DNA of 64,000 nt, taken from positions 744,001 through 808,000 of the forward strand of contig NZ_CP039889.1 in the NCBI RefSeq assembly GCF_005221325.1, read 5' to 3'. The notes below the pieces were generated by a model, which had not been told where the DNA came from, did not search any database, and saw only the letters and a program-made list of their open reading frames with translations. Both the position numbers and the translations under genes were made by a program. Position 1 is the first letter of the stretch; each line of letters opens with the position of its first letter. Source of the DNA: Agrobacterium tumefaciens. Lineage in GTDB: Bacteria > Pseudomonadota > Alphaproteobacteria > Rhizobiales > Rhizobiaceae. Shown here in pieces: positions 27,173 through 35,746 of this stretch.

Positions 27173-29422
27173 ATGTCCGATTACGATAAAAGCGGACTGA
27201 CGGCCGAGTTTATCGACATCGACGCCGCGCTTGCGATTATCCGCCGGCAGTGGCGCGTCGTGCTTGCCGCAATCGCGGTGGCCGGGGCAATCGGCCTCGC
27301 CTTTGCCGCGACGGCCGTTCCGATCTATTCGGCCACGGCCACCCTGTTGATCGACCGCAACAACAGCCAGATTGTCGAACAGCTTTCGACGATCGGTGGC
27401 GTTGTGGAAGACGAGGCCTCCATTCTCAGCCAGGTCGAGGTCTTGCAATCGGAAACCATCGGGCTCGCCGTTGTCGACAATCTCAAACTCACAGAAAACC
27501 AGGAGTTCAGGGCAACACGCGCATCGCTTCTGAGCTCGATTTTCGGCACGATCCGCTCGCTCGTCAACGTTTCGCAATGGTTCTCGCCGACGAAAAAAGA
27601 AGCTGTTATCGACGATGGAACCCTGAAGCGGTCCCTGTCCGATCGCCTGCTCAACGACCTCAGCGTCAAGCGCATCGGCCGCACCTACGCACTGGAACTT
27701 ACCTACAACTCGACATCGCCGGTTCTCGCCGCGCAGATCGTCAATGCCGTGGCCTCGGCCTATCTGCTGGATAAGCTGAATTCCAAATATGAAGCGACGC
27801 GCCGGGCCAGCGACTGGCTGTCCGACCGTATTGCGGAATTGCGCCAGCGTGCACTCGATACCGATCTTGCCGTGCAGAAATTCCGGGCCGAACATAACCT
27901 GATCACGACCGGTAATAACGGCCTGCTGTCAGACCAGCAGCTGGCCGAATCCAATAGCGCCCTTATTCTGGCCCAGTCGGAAACGGCAAAGGCGCGGGCG
28001 CGGGTGCAGCGTATCGAGCACATTCTCGCCACCGACGATGTCGACGGGGTAGTCACCGATATTCTCGACAGTTCCGTCGCAAACGACCTGCGCAAAAAAT
28101 ACCTGGAATCCTCGAAAATCGAGGCGGAAATCACCAGACGCCTCGGCAGCAACCATATTCAGGCCGTGCGTCTGCGCAATGAGATGCAGGAATACCGGCG
28201 GTTGATGTTCCAGGAAATCAGCCGCATCGCGCAGAGTTACAAAAGCGATCTCGAGGTTTCGGAGGCGAAGGAAAAATCGCTTGCCGAGAGCGTCGCCAAA
28301 GCAACCGATATCAGCAATTCCGCCAGCGAAACACAGGTTCAGATGCGCGAATTGCAGCGCGAAGCCGAAACCTACAAGAACATGTATCAGACCTTCCTGC
28401 AGCGTTATCAGGAGGCGATGCAGCAGCAATCCTTCCCCGTGACGGAAGCGCGCGTGATTTCAAAGGCGATGCCGCCCTACGTGCCGAGCAAACCGAACAA
28501 GCCGATGATTCTGGTGCTGTTCATGATCATGGGCGCGGCAGCCGGGTGCGGCATCGCGATCTTCCGCGAATTCCGTGACCGGTTTTTCCGCACCGGCGAT
28601 CAGGTTCGCGATGTCCTCGGGCTGGAGTTCCTCGGCAACACCCCGCTCATCCCGAACCAGCCGACGACAGAGGCACAGGAAAACGGCCATCCCGGCCTGA
28701 CGCGTCCCACCATTGTCGCGCGATATGCGGTCGATCATCCGCTCTCCTCCTTTGCCGAAACGCTGCGCAGCACCAGACTGGCCATTGATCTCGGCATTCC
28801 CGCCAAGAGCGGTGCGCGGATTGTCGGCGTTGTTTCGTCCTTGCCGAGCGAAGGAAAATCGACGATCTCCATCAATCTCGCCCAGCTGCTGGCCGCGCAG
28901 GGCGCACGCGTCCTGTTGCTGGATGCGGATATCCGCAATCCCGGCGCCACACGCGCCATGGCGCGTCACGCCGGCGAAGGGCTGCTCGAAGTCCTGCTGG
29001 AAGGCCGTAGCCTGCAGGATGTGCTGCTTCGCGACGAAAAGACCCGCCTTGCTTTCCTGCCCACGGTGGTCAAGCAGCGCGTTCCCCACTCCTCCGAACT
29101 CCTGACCTCGGCGCAGATGCACAAGCTGCTGGCGGAGGCGAGTGGCGCTTTCGACTACATCATCGTCGACCTTCCGCCGCTCGGGCCGGTGGTCGATGCC
29201 CGCGCGATGGCGGGGCGGATAGACGGTTTCATCTTCGTCACGGAATGGGGCAAAACCGCACGCAGGGCGGTGCGCAACACGGTGGAGAACGAGGTCCACA
29301 TCCGCAAGAAGTGCCTCGGCGTCATCCTCAACAAGGTGGATACCGAAAAGCTGAAGCTCTATCGTGCCTATGGTTCCAGCGAATATTATCATTCGCGCTA
29401 CACGCGATATTACCATGACTAG
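27173..29422 (+). CDS. ExoP/Wzc-like polysaccharide co-polymerase with tyrosine autokinase
   Basis: This protein of about 749 residues controls polysaccharide chain length and export. It has an N-terminal Wzz domain with a membrane span at about residues 27-47 and a second near residue 440, with a long coiled periplasmic region between. The C-terminal cytoplasmic kinase carries Walker A SSLPSEGKST (near residue 555) and Walker A' LLLDADIRNPG (near residue 580), then a Tyr-rich tail (YRAYGSSEYYHSRYTRYYHD) that is the phosphorylated cluster. Its stop overlaps the next gene. ATG 27173 is chosen over the frame start at 27146. Confidence 0.92.
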   Translation: MSDYDKSGLTAEFIDIDAALAIIRRQWRVVLAAIAVAGAIGLAFAATAVPIYSATATLLIDRNNSQIVEQLSTIGGVVEDEASILSQVEVLQSETIGLAVVDNLKLTENQEFRATRASLLSSIFGTIRSLVNVSQWFSPTKKEAVIDDGTLKRSLSDRLLNDLSVKRIGRTYALELTYNSTSPVLAAQIVNAVASAYLLDKLNSKYEATRRASDWLSDRIAELRQRALDTDLAVQKFRAEHNLITTGNNGLLSDQQLAESNSALILAQSETAKARARVQRIEHILATDDVDGVVTDILDSSVANDLRKKYLESSKIEAEITRRLGSNHIQAVRLRNEMQEYRRLMFQEISRIAQSYKSDLEVSEAKEKSLAESVAKATDISNSASETQVQMRELQREAETYKNMYQTFLQRYQEAMQQQSFPVTEARVISKAMPPYVPSKPNKPMILVLFMIMGAAAGCGIAIFREFRDRFFRTGDQVRDVLGLEFLGNTPLIPNQPTTEAQENGHPGLTRPTIVARYAVDHPLSSFAETLRSTRLAIDLGIPAKSGARIVGVVSSLPSEGKSTISINLAQLLAAQGARVLLLDADIRNPGATRAMARHAGEGLLEVLLEGRSLQDVLLRDEKTRLAFLPTVVKQRVPHSSELLTSAQMHKLLAEASGAFDYIIVDLPPLGPVVDARAMAGRIDGFIFVTEWGKTARRAVRNTVENEVHIRKKCLGVILNKVDTEKLKLYRAYGSSEYYHSRYTRYYHD

Positions 29423-30089
29423 GCGTGACGGCGTGACGCGCCTGCGGAACGTCCTCGCGGTCGTGCCTGTCCTCGTCATATCCGTTTTTGTGCTGTCCGT
29501 CGCGGCTCAGGCATTTTCGCAAAGCCGGCGCTTCTCCGATATAGTCGCAATGGCGAAGATCGCCGATGACAATAATGGCCTGGCGCCGGCTCTTCTTGCC
29601 GTAACGGTCCCTGAACTCAGCCCCGTCGTCACTGAAAAAATCTGCCGGTCGGATATCGTCAAGGCCGGGCTGCGGCTCGTCCTCGCCGATCTCGATGCAA
29701 ATGGTGCCGATCCAGCATCCGCTTCCGATATGGTGCGGCTCGATTTTGCCGAGACCTTTATTCGCCATTCGCTCTTTTGCCTGCCCGCAAATGGCGACGT
29801 CTGGTTGCGCCTCGCCATGGTTCGCTCCCTTCGCAACGCCTCGCCAATAGAGATCGCCGTGCTGATGAATTTTTCACAGCTCTATGGACCCGCCGATGCC
29901 AATCTCATCCGCGGACGTTTTGTGATGTGGCAGAAATTTCAAAGGGATGCATTGCCTCAGGCCATAGCGGCGCGCGACGCGGACACGGCCGTCGTCTGCG
30001 GCAAGGAAGGAGAAATCCTGCGCTGGACACTGGCCGCAGCCTGCCCGAAGCCGCCGCCGGGCGGCACGAAACGCCCGACGCTGCCATGA
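29415..30089 (+). CDS. Unknown membrane-anchored protein coupled to the kinase gene
   Basis: The ATG at 29415 lies inside the last codons of the kinase gene (ATGACTAG), so the two are translationally coupled. The product is 224 residues with an N-terminal membrane helix (NVLAVVPVLVISVFVLSVAAQAF, residues 12-34) and a periplasmic remainder that is helical and has four Cys, which could form disulfides. No family is recognised. Tight coupling to a Wzc-like kinase makes a role in export or polymer assembly likely. Confidence 0.7.
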   Translation: MTRRDGVTRLRNVLAVVPVLVISVFVLSVAAQAFSQSRRFSDIVAMAKIADDNNGLAPALLAVTVPELSPVVTEKICRSDIVKAGLRLVLADLDANGADPASASDMVRLDFAETFIRHSLFCLPANGDVWLRLAMVRSLRNASPIEIAVLMNFSQLYGPADANLIRGRFVMWQKFQRDALPQAIAARDADTAVVCGKEGEILRWTLAAACPKPPPGGTKRPTLP

Positions 30090-30166
30090 TTCAAAACGAC
30101 AAAAGGGCAAAACCCCGCCCCTCACCGGGGTTCAGCCACCACCAAACGCACCGATAAAGCCGCCAG

Positions 30167-31693
30167 ATGTCGCTTAACGAAGCCAGATCAGAACCAATCT
30201 TTTCCTCGCAGCCGCAACCGATAGCATTTCAAAATTATGCCCGACCGGTCGCGATCGTCGCATTCTGGGCCATTTTTCTGCTTGCGCTGCTCAATCAAGG
30301 TGCCACGGACATCGAAAGCCGCATCGTTGTCACGGCTGCCATCTATCTGCTGCTGGTGCCGGCGATCCTTCTGTTCGGACCGCCCAGGGCCGGTGCAGGC
30401 AAGGTGCTTTTTGCCGCCTGCTTTTCGTTGGGCGCGCTCATCGTGCAGATGCTGCTGCAAACATCGTCCATGCCGGCAATGGCGCGTCCCAACCCGGCCT
30501 GGTCGACCGCTGCCATGTTCACGCAGATTGCGCCGGCCGCAACGATCTCACTCACACCCTCGGATGACTGGCTCGGCCTCATGAGTGCCGCGCTGCCCTT
30601 TGGCGCCTTCATGACCGGCCTCGTGATTTTCGACACCGATGACCGCGCCGCCAAAACCTTGCGATGGTTCGCGATCGCCGGTGGCTGGCTGGCGCTATTT
30701 TCCATCGTGCAATTCGCGCTTTTTCCCGAAGCACTCGGCTTCATCCAGAAACGCTTCTATCTCGGCAGCCTGACCGGCCTCTTCGTCAACCGCAATACCG
30801 CCGCGACCTTCTTCGGCCTCATCCTTCTCACACTCGCCATGCTGCTGCACAAAAGTCTTCTGGCGCCTGACTGGGGAATGGTGAAAGCACTCGTCGCCAA
30901 TCGCCTGACCGTGCCGGCCGATCAGAAAAAACTGATACGCAAGTCTGTCTTCATCGGCGTACTAGCCGGTTTTTCTTTCATCGCTTTGATGCTGACGGGA
31001 TCGCGTGCGGGAATAGCCTCCAGCCTCGCCGCGCTGATTTTCCTGATCCTTCTGACGGTCTTCAATTCCGCGCCAAAAACCGGTCGAAACGGCGCCTCCA
31101 GCCGGCGTAAGCAGCGCGGATCGAGACGTCGCGCCGCACTCGTGATCGCCGTCGCCATTGCCCTGTTTGCGCTTTTCGCCAATCGGGTGGCAATACGCAT
31201 GGAAACGCGTCTGGAGGATGACATGCGCTTCTGCTATATGCCCGGCATCGCGCGCGCCATCACCGACAACTGGCCGCTGGGATCAGGTCTTTCAAGCTTC
31301 GCCGAAATCTATGCCCCCTATCATGCAGCGCGATGTGGCGTGGACGCCGTCGTCACCCATGCCCACAATGTCTATGCCGAGGGACTTTTGACACTTGGCG
31401 TTGCCTTCCCGTTCTACGTGGCTTTTTTCGTGCTCGCCCAACTGGCAATTTTCATTCGCGGGGCCCGCAAGCGCAGGAATTATCGTTATGCATCTCATCT
31501 CGGCCTTGCGGCGCTGCTGCTTGTCCTGCTGCATTCGATCCTTGATTTTTCGCTGCAAATCCCCGGCTTCGCTATGGCTTACGCGGTTTTTCTCGCCCCC
31601 ATCGTCACACTTTGCCTGAACCCGCCCGGGGTGGAGCGCGATGCGCGCAAAAGGCAGAGACAATTGTCAACCGCCGTGATTTCCGAACCATAA
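30167..31693 (+). CDS. O-antigen ligase/Wzy-type polymerase (first copy)
   Basis: This 508-residue protein has about ten to twelve membrane spans and the Wzy_C/WaaL-type segment: a long periplasmic loop (EDDMRFCYMPGIARAITDNWPLGSGLSSFAEIYAPYHAA) flanked by spans, with conserved Arg and His residues and HAHNVYAEGLLTLG after it. Such proteins polymerise lipid-linked repeats or transfer polymer to a carrier. It follows the coupled membrane protein. A second protein of the same type is encoded at 37213. Confidence 0.85.
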   Translation: MSLNEARSEPIFSSQPQPIAFQNYARPVAIVAFWAIFLLALLNQGATDIESRIVVTAAIYLLLVPAILLFGPPRAGAGKVLFAACFSLGALIVQMLLQTSSMPAMARPNPAWSTAAMFTQIAPAATISLTPSDDWLGLMSAALPFGAFMTGLVIFDTDDRAAKTLRWFAIAGGWLALFSIVQFALFPEALGFIQKRFYLGSLTGLFVNRNTAATFFGLILLTLAMLLHKSLLAPDWGMVKALVANRLTVPADQKKLIRKSVFIGVLAGFSFIALMLTGSRAGIASSLAALIFLILLTVFNSAPKTGRNGASSRRKQRGSRRRAALVIAVAIALFALFANRVAIRMETRLEDDMRFCYMPGIARAITDNWPLGSGLSSFAEIYAPYHAARCGVDAVVTHAHNVYAEGLLTLGVAFPFYVAFFVLAQLAIFIRGARKRRNYRYASHLGLAALLLVLLHSILDFSLQIPGFAMAYAVFLAPIVTLCLNPPGVERDARKRQRQLSTAVISEP

Positions 31694-31709
31694 GCGCAGG
31701 AATTTGAGC

Positions 31710-32915
31710 ATGCGGATATTGCAGATAACCTCGCTGTTTTCTCCCGACCGAGTGGGCGGTGCGGAAATATTCGTGGAAGACCTTGCGCGTGGGCTCGCCG
31801 ATAAAGGTCATACCGTCGCGGTGGCCGCCATCTCCCGTGAACGACAGCTGCCGGAACAGCGCGACGGTTTTACCATTCACCGCCTCGGGCATACCACGCC
31901 GTTCTTTATCGGCGACTGGGGGCAACAACGGGAATGGAAGCGGAAATATTACAAAATCGCCGTGCAACTGGACCCACGTCTCGTTCGTCGGCTTGCGCGC
32001 GTCATCGATGAGTTCCGGCCGGATGTGGTCAATACCCACTCGCTATCGGAATTGACACCATTGATCTGGCCGATGGTTCGCAAGCGCGGCATTCCCCTCG
32101 TCCATTCGCTGCATGATTTTACCAGCATGTGCACCAATGGCTCCCTGTTTCATGACGGGCATATCTGTGATGGCAGCAGCAAAAAATGCCGTGTCTTTTC
32201 CTATCTCCACCGACGTTGCCAATGTGCGGTCGATGCCGTCGCCGGTGTTGGTCGCGATATCGTCGAGCGCCATGTGCGGGCCGGTTTTTTCACCCATGTG
32301 CCTGAAAACCGTCGTACCGTAATCTGGAACGCGATTTCACCGCCGGATTCGCTAAAACCGCGCATTCCCCACGCGTCCGGGGAGCCGCTGGTCTTCGGTT
32401 ATCTGGGACGTATCGAAGCGGCCAAGGGAGCGGACCTGCTGATCGAGGCTTTGCGGTTCCTGCCTTCTCAAGGCTGGCGGCTGGTCATGGCGGGCCGTGC
32501 GCCCGATGGTATCGAAGCCTATCAGCAAAAGGCCGCCGGCCTCCCGGTCGAGTTTCCGGGCTATGTCGAGGCCGATCAATTCTTCGCAGGCATAGATTGC
32601 CTCATTGTTCCGCCTTTGTGGCCGGAAGCCTTCGGCCGTACCGTTGCCGAAGCCATTCTGCGCGGTGTACCCGTCATCGGCGCCAATCTTGCAGGTGTCG
32701 CCGAACAGATCGGCCCGGAAAGGCAGGAGCGACTGTTTCCACCGGGCAATGCCGCCGAACTCGCCGCACGCATGGCGGAAGCGATGCGCGACCCCGCCAT
32801 GCTCACCAAAACGCCTGAAACGTCGGAACGAATTCGTCAGGGCGTCGCGCCCGAAGTGGTCGTCGCGGCTTATGAAAAGCTCTATTCGGACGTGCGCGGT
32901 AGCACTCAAGCATAG
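31710..32915 (+). CDS. Glycosyltransferase, GT4-like
   Basis: ATG 31710 is used; a TTG lies six bases earlier in the same frame. The 401-residue product begins MRILQITSLFSPDRVGGAEIF, a GT-B acceptor loop, and has the donor region PEAFGRTVAEAILRGVPVIGANLAGVAEQI. It is a full-length paralogue of the minus-strand glycosyltransferase at 21634 (both carry a Cys-rich middle block). It starts 16 bases after the polymerase stop and is convergent with the glycosyltransferase at 33031. Confidence 0.88.
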   Translation: MRILQITSLFSPDRVGGAEIFVEDLARGLADKGHTVAVAAISRERQLPEQRDGFTIHRLGHTTPFFIGDWGQQREWKRKYYKIAVQLDPRLVRRLARVIDEFRPDVVNTHSLSELTPLIWPMVRKRGIPLVHSLHDFTSMCTNGSLFHDGHICDGSSKKCRVFSYLHRRCQCAVDAVAGVGRDIVERHVRAGFFTHVPENRRTVIWNAISPPDSLKPRIPHASGEPLVFGYLGRIEAAKGADLLIEALRFLPSQGWRLVMAGRAPDGIEAYQQKAAGLPVEFPGYVEADQFFAGIDCLIVPPLWPEAFGRTVAEAILRGVPVIGANLAGVAEQIGPERQERLFPPGNAAELAARMAEAMRDPAMLTKTPETSERIRQGVAPEVVVAAYEKLYSDVRGSTQA

Positions 32916-33030
32916 GCCGGGTGCTGGGCCAGGAAGCCGCCCCTTCCATCTCAACCGGAACCGGTTTTTCCGCAAGTGGAATCAAAGAAGCGAATGGGGA
33001 GACCGTGCTCAGAGTGTCTCACCCCAATCG

Positions 33031-34125
33031 TCAGGCCTCAGCCTTAAAAAGCCGCGCATAGCTTTCCGCCGCTTTCTGCCACGAATATAATTTGCGGTTT
33101 TCATAACCCGCCTGGCGAAGCTTCCCCGCCAGTTCGGGGTTTTCCAAAAGTCGCTCAAGGGCCGCAACAAGGCTCTGTGCGTCGGCTGGATCAAACGTCA
33201 GCGCCCCCTTGCCGGCAATCTCCGGCGTGGCGGAGCGATTGGAGCATACTACCGGGCATCCAAGCTGCTGCGCCTCCAGCACTGGCAGGCAGAACCCTTC
33301 ATAGGTGGAAGGAACGCAAAGACAGGCGGCATGGCGGTAAAGTTCGGCCAGTTGACGGTCGTCTATGCCCGAAAGCCGGATCAGCCGGGACTTCAGGTTC
33401 GGATCATCAAGCATGCCGGCGATTTCTTCCGCCTCGTCACGGCCCACATGCACGATATGCAGGTCGGGCCATTTTTTGCCGAGCATGGCAAAGGCTTTGC
33501 CGAGGAGCGCGAAATTCTTGTTCGACGTCGCGTTTCCGACCGCCAATATGTAGCGGCCGGCAATGGGCGACACCGCGTCAACAAGATTGGGATCGGTCGC
33601 CAGAGTGCTGTCGGAATGAATGGTGAGGCTCTTGCCGGCAGCAGCAGGATAAAAACGCGCCAAATCCTTCCGGGTCGCCTCGGATACGCAAATGACCCGG
33701 TTCGAGCCGGCCATCATCAGCCTGAAGATGAAATCCGTCGTGAGGGTGGCCCGCCGGCCGATCTGCTCCGGAATGGTCTTGAAATAGAGATCGTGAACGA
33801 GGGTGATGCGCCGTTTGCCGCCCAGGGGGCTTCCAAATGGATCGACATTAAACAGCACATCGATGCCATGCCGGCGGCACAGCACAGGCAGCATGGCGGC
33901 CTGACGCACCACGTCAAAAACCATGATGCGCGGCCGCGGCGTCTCCATAAGCTCCAGCCGGCTGCCGCGCAGGCTTTCCGGCAGTTGCTGCCTCGTCCAT
34001 GGCGAGCGCAGAATATAGTCGTCGCCCGTCTTCTCCAGCAATCGCTCCAGCAGGCTGAAGGTCACGCGGGCCACACCGGAGGCCTTGCCGCCATATTGGC
34101 TCGGCATGTTTACGAGAATGCGCAT
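33031..34125 (-). CDS. Glycosyltransferase, GT4-like
   Basis: This 364-residue GT-B enzyme starts MRILVNMPSQYGGKASGVARV at ATG 34125. The donor motif is TYEGFCLPVLEAQQLGCPVVCSNRSATPEI, with the EGF(C)LP..E pattern typical of mannosyl/glucosyl-transferring GT4 enzymes. It follows the glycosyltransferase at 34180 by 54 bases on the minus strand, so both form a small operon. The nine-residue in-frame extension to 34149 has no ribosome site. Confidence 0.87.
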   Translation of the reverse strand: MRILVNMPSQYGGKASGVARVTFSLLERLLEKTGDDYILRSPWTRQQLPESLRGSRLELMETPRPRIMVFDVVRQAAMLPVLCRRHGIDVLFNVDPFGSPLGGKRRITLVHDLYFKTIPEQIGRRATLTTDFIFRLMMAGSNRVICVSEATRKDLARFYPAAAGKSLTIHSDSTLATDPNLVDAVSPIAGRYILAVGNATSNKNFALLGKAFAMLGKKWPDLHIVHVGRDEAEEIAGMLDDPNLKSRLIRLSGIDDRQLAELYRHAACLCVPSTYEGFCLPVLEAQQLGCPVVCSNRSATPEIAGKGALTFDPADAQSLVAALERLLENPELAGKLRQAGYENRKLYSWQKAAESYARLFKAEA

Positions 34126-34179
34126 TCTTGCCCTTCCGCCTGCCGGCATTGGCTATTTCTGTCAATCACGGGGGCGAGA

Positions 34180-35328
34180 CTACGCCGCCTCTGTCAGCAA
34201 TGCGGAGACGGATCGGCAGGTCTCTTCCAGCGAAAAACGGTCGCTCACATCCTCCCGCCCGCTTTCTCCCAGCCTTTGCGCCAGAGCAGGATCATACAGG
34301 ATCGCACCGAGCGCCGCCGCCAGCGCCGATGCATCCCCCGGCGGCACGAGAAGGCCCGTTTCTCCATCACGGATGATTTCAGTAACCCCGCCACCGCGCG
34401 TGGCGACGACCGGCCGTCCGCACATCATAGCCTCGACCACCACCCGGCCGAAGGGTTCGGCAACGATCGAGGTATGGGCAACCGCATCCATCGACGCCAT
34501 CAGTTCCGGCACATCCGAACGGAAACCAAGGAAGCGGACGCGGCCATCCAGCCCGAGACGGGACGCCTGTTCGCGGATGCGCGCCTCATAGGCTTCCTGT
34601 CCGAAAAGCGCGCCACCGACGATGACGGCCTGTACCCCCTCCATGGCGGCAATAGCGTCCAGAAACACGTGCTGACCCTTCCATTCGCTCAAACGGCCAA
34701 ACAGACCGACAAGCGGTTGCGGGCCAAAGCCAAGCTCCGCCCGCAGCCGTGCAGCCATGCCAGCGTCATGAAGTTTTGCTTTTGCGGGATCGAAGCCGTT
34801 GTAAACGATGCGAACCTTATCCGCCTCGCCGCCGGCCTCGATGAACGCTCGGCCCGTTTCCTCGGAATTGACCGCCACCAACCTGGCGAAAAGGCGTGCA
34901 AATGCCAGCGAAGCCCGGCGGTTTGTCGAGCTGAAAGCCGGATCGGTGACGATGTCATGCAATATCCAGACGAGCGGCCGGCGGCTGAGCTTTGCGGCCA
35001 GCGCACAGACAAAAAGCGCCTTTTGCGAATTGGCGCATATCACATCAAAATGTCTCGCCTCCCGGCTCAATTGCCAGGCAACCGCCATCACGTCGGCCGC
35101 TCCGCGCGCCAGCGTGCCGAATGACGAATTACGGCGGATCGACAGCATTTTCTCTCCGGCCGACAACATGACCGGCGGCCGTCCGGCCTTGGCCAGATCT
35201 TCTGCTGTAGCACCGCCGCTGAGAAAACACGCACGCCAGGAATGCGGCCCAGCCTTGACGAGGTCCGCCAGGAAAAGTTCGGCGCCACCCTTCTCTCCGG
35301 TATGGCTGACAAAAAGAGCTGAGGTCAT
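34180..35328 (-). CDS. Glycosyltransferase, GT4-like
   Basis: This 382-residue protein starts at ATG 35328 (MTSALFVSHTGEKGGAELFL), after a purine-rich run of G residues; a longer frame to 35406 adds an unlikely N-terminus. The C-terminal domain has EPFGRVVVEAMMCGRPVVATRGGGVTEII and IVRDGETGLLVPPGD (read IIRDGETGLLVPPGD), the donor-site signature of GT4 enzymes. It heads the small operon with the glycosyltransferase at 33031. Confidence 0.87.
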   Translation of the reverse strand: MTSALFVSHTGEKGGAELFLADLVKAGPHSWRACFLSGGATAEDLAKAGRPPVMLSAGEKMLSIRRNSSFGTLARGAADVMAVAWQLSREARHFDVICANSQKALFVCALAAKLSRRPLVWILHDIVTDPAFSSTNRRASLAFARLFARLVAVNSEETGRAFIEAGGEADKVRIVYNGFDPAKAKLHDAGMAARLRAELGFGPQPLVGLFGRLSEWKGQHVFLDAIAAMEGVQAVIVGGALFGQEAYEARIREQASRLGLDGRVRFLGFRSDVPELMASMDAVAHTSIVAEPFGRVVVEAMMCGRPVVATRGGGVTEIIRDGETGLLVPPGDASALAAALGAILYDPALAQRLGESGREDVSDRFSLEETCRSVSALLTEAA

Positions 35329-35683
35329 CGCATCCCCCCCGCCGGATGGAGCCGCGTGCAATGCCTCTGCCCATGACTGCGGGAATGAACAGCCGACCCG
35401 CAACAAGAAGCCATCTGTCGAGAAACGACGAAAATATTTTCAACGGAAGTCGCACAAAATTGTGCGTCGCTAGATAAAAATACCAGCATTCAGGCCTTTA
35501 CTCATAATAAAATTCAATAATAGCAAATATAAAAGGTAAATATTCTATTCTTATAGTTCGGCAGAAACCTAAGAAAACTTGGTTACGTTCAGTTTTTCTG
35601 TACTTTTCGTCGTTTCGCCGCCCGTGTCTTTTCCCCGCCCTTCGAGCCCGGATTATCCTGACGTCAGACCAGGAGAGCAAACG
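35329..35683. other. AT-rich intergenic region, divergent promoters
   Basis: This 355-base gap lies between the minus-strand glycosyltransferase operon and a short plus-strand ORF. The middle part (about 35470-35570) is notably AT-rich with several TATAAA/AAATATT-like elements and should contain promoters in both directions. No gene or RNA was recognised. Confidence 0.45.
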
Positions 35684-35746
35684 ATGACACCACGCAAAGA
35701 CAACTTATGCATATATATGGCGAGAACGGAAGAGGTGGCGGTATGA
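35684..35746 (+). CDS. Leader-type ORF of 20 codons before the SGNH esterase gene
   Basis: AGGAGAG followed seven bases later by ATG 35684 opens a 20-codon frame (starts MTPRKDNLCIYMARTEEVAV) whose TGA overlaps the ATG at 35743 of the downstream gene (ATGA). The strong ribosome site belongs to this ORF, while the downstream ATG has only GAGG-like sequence, so it probably works as a translational coupler or regulatory leader. The peptide itself has no recognised function. Confidence 0.5.
   Translation: MTPRKDNLCIYMARTEEVAV

Noticed and set aside
26144..27895. 583-codon minus-strand frame across the secreted protein and kinase genes
   Set aside because: Overlaps two better supported genes with signal peptide and Walker motifs on the plus strand.
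33331..35124. 597-codon plus-strand frame opposite two glycosyltransferases
   Set aside because: The minus strand holds two clear GT4 enzymes; the plus frame has no motifs.
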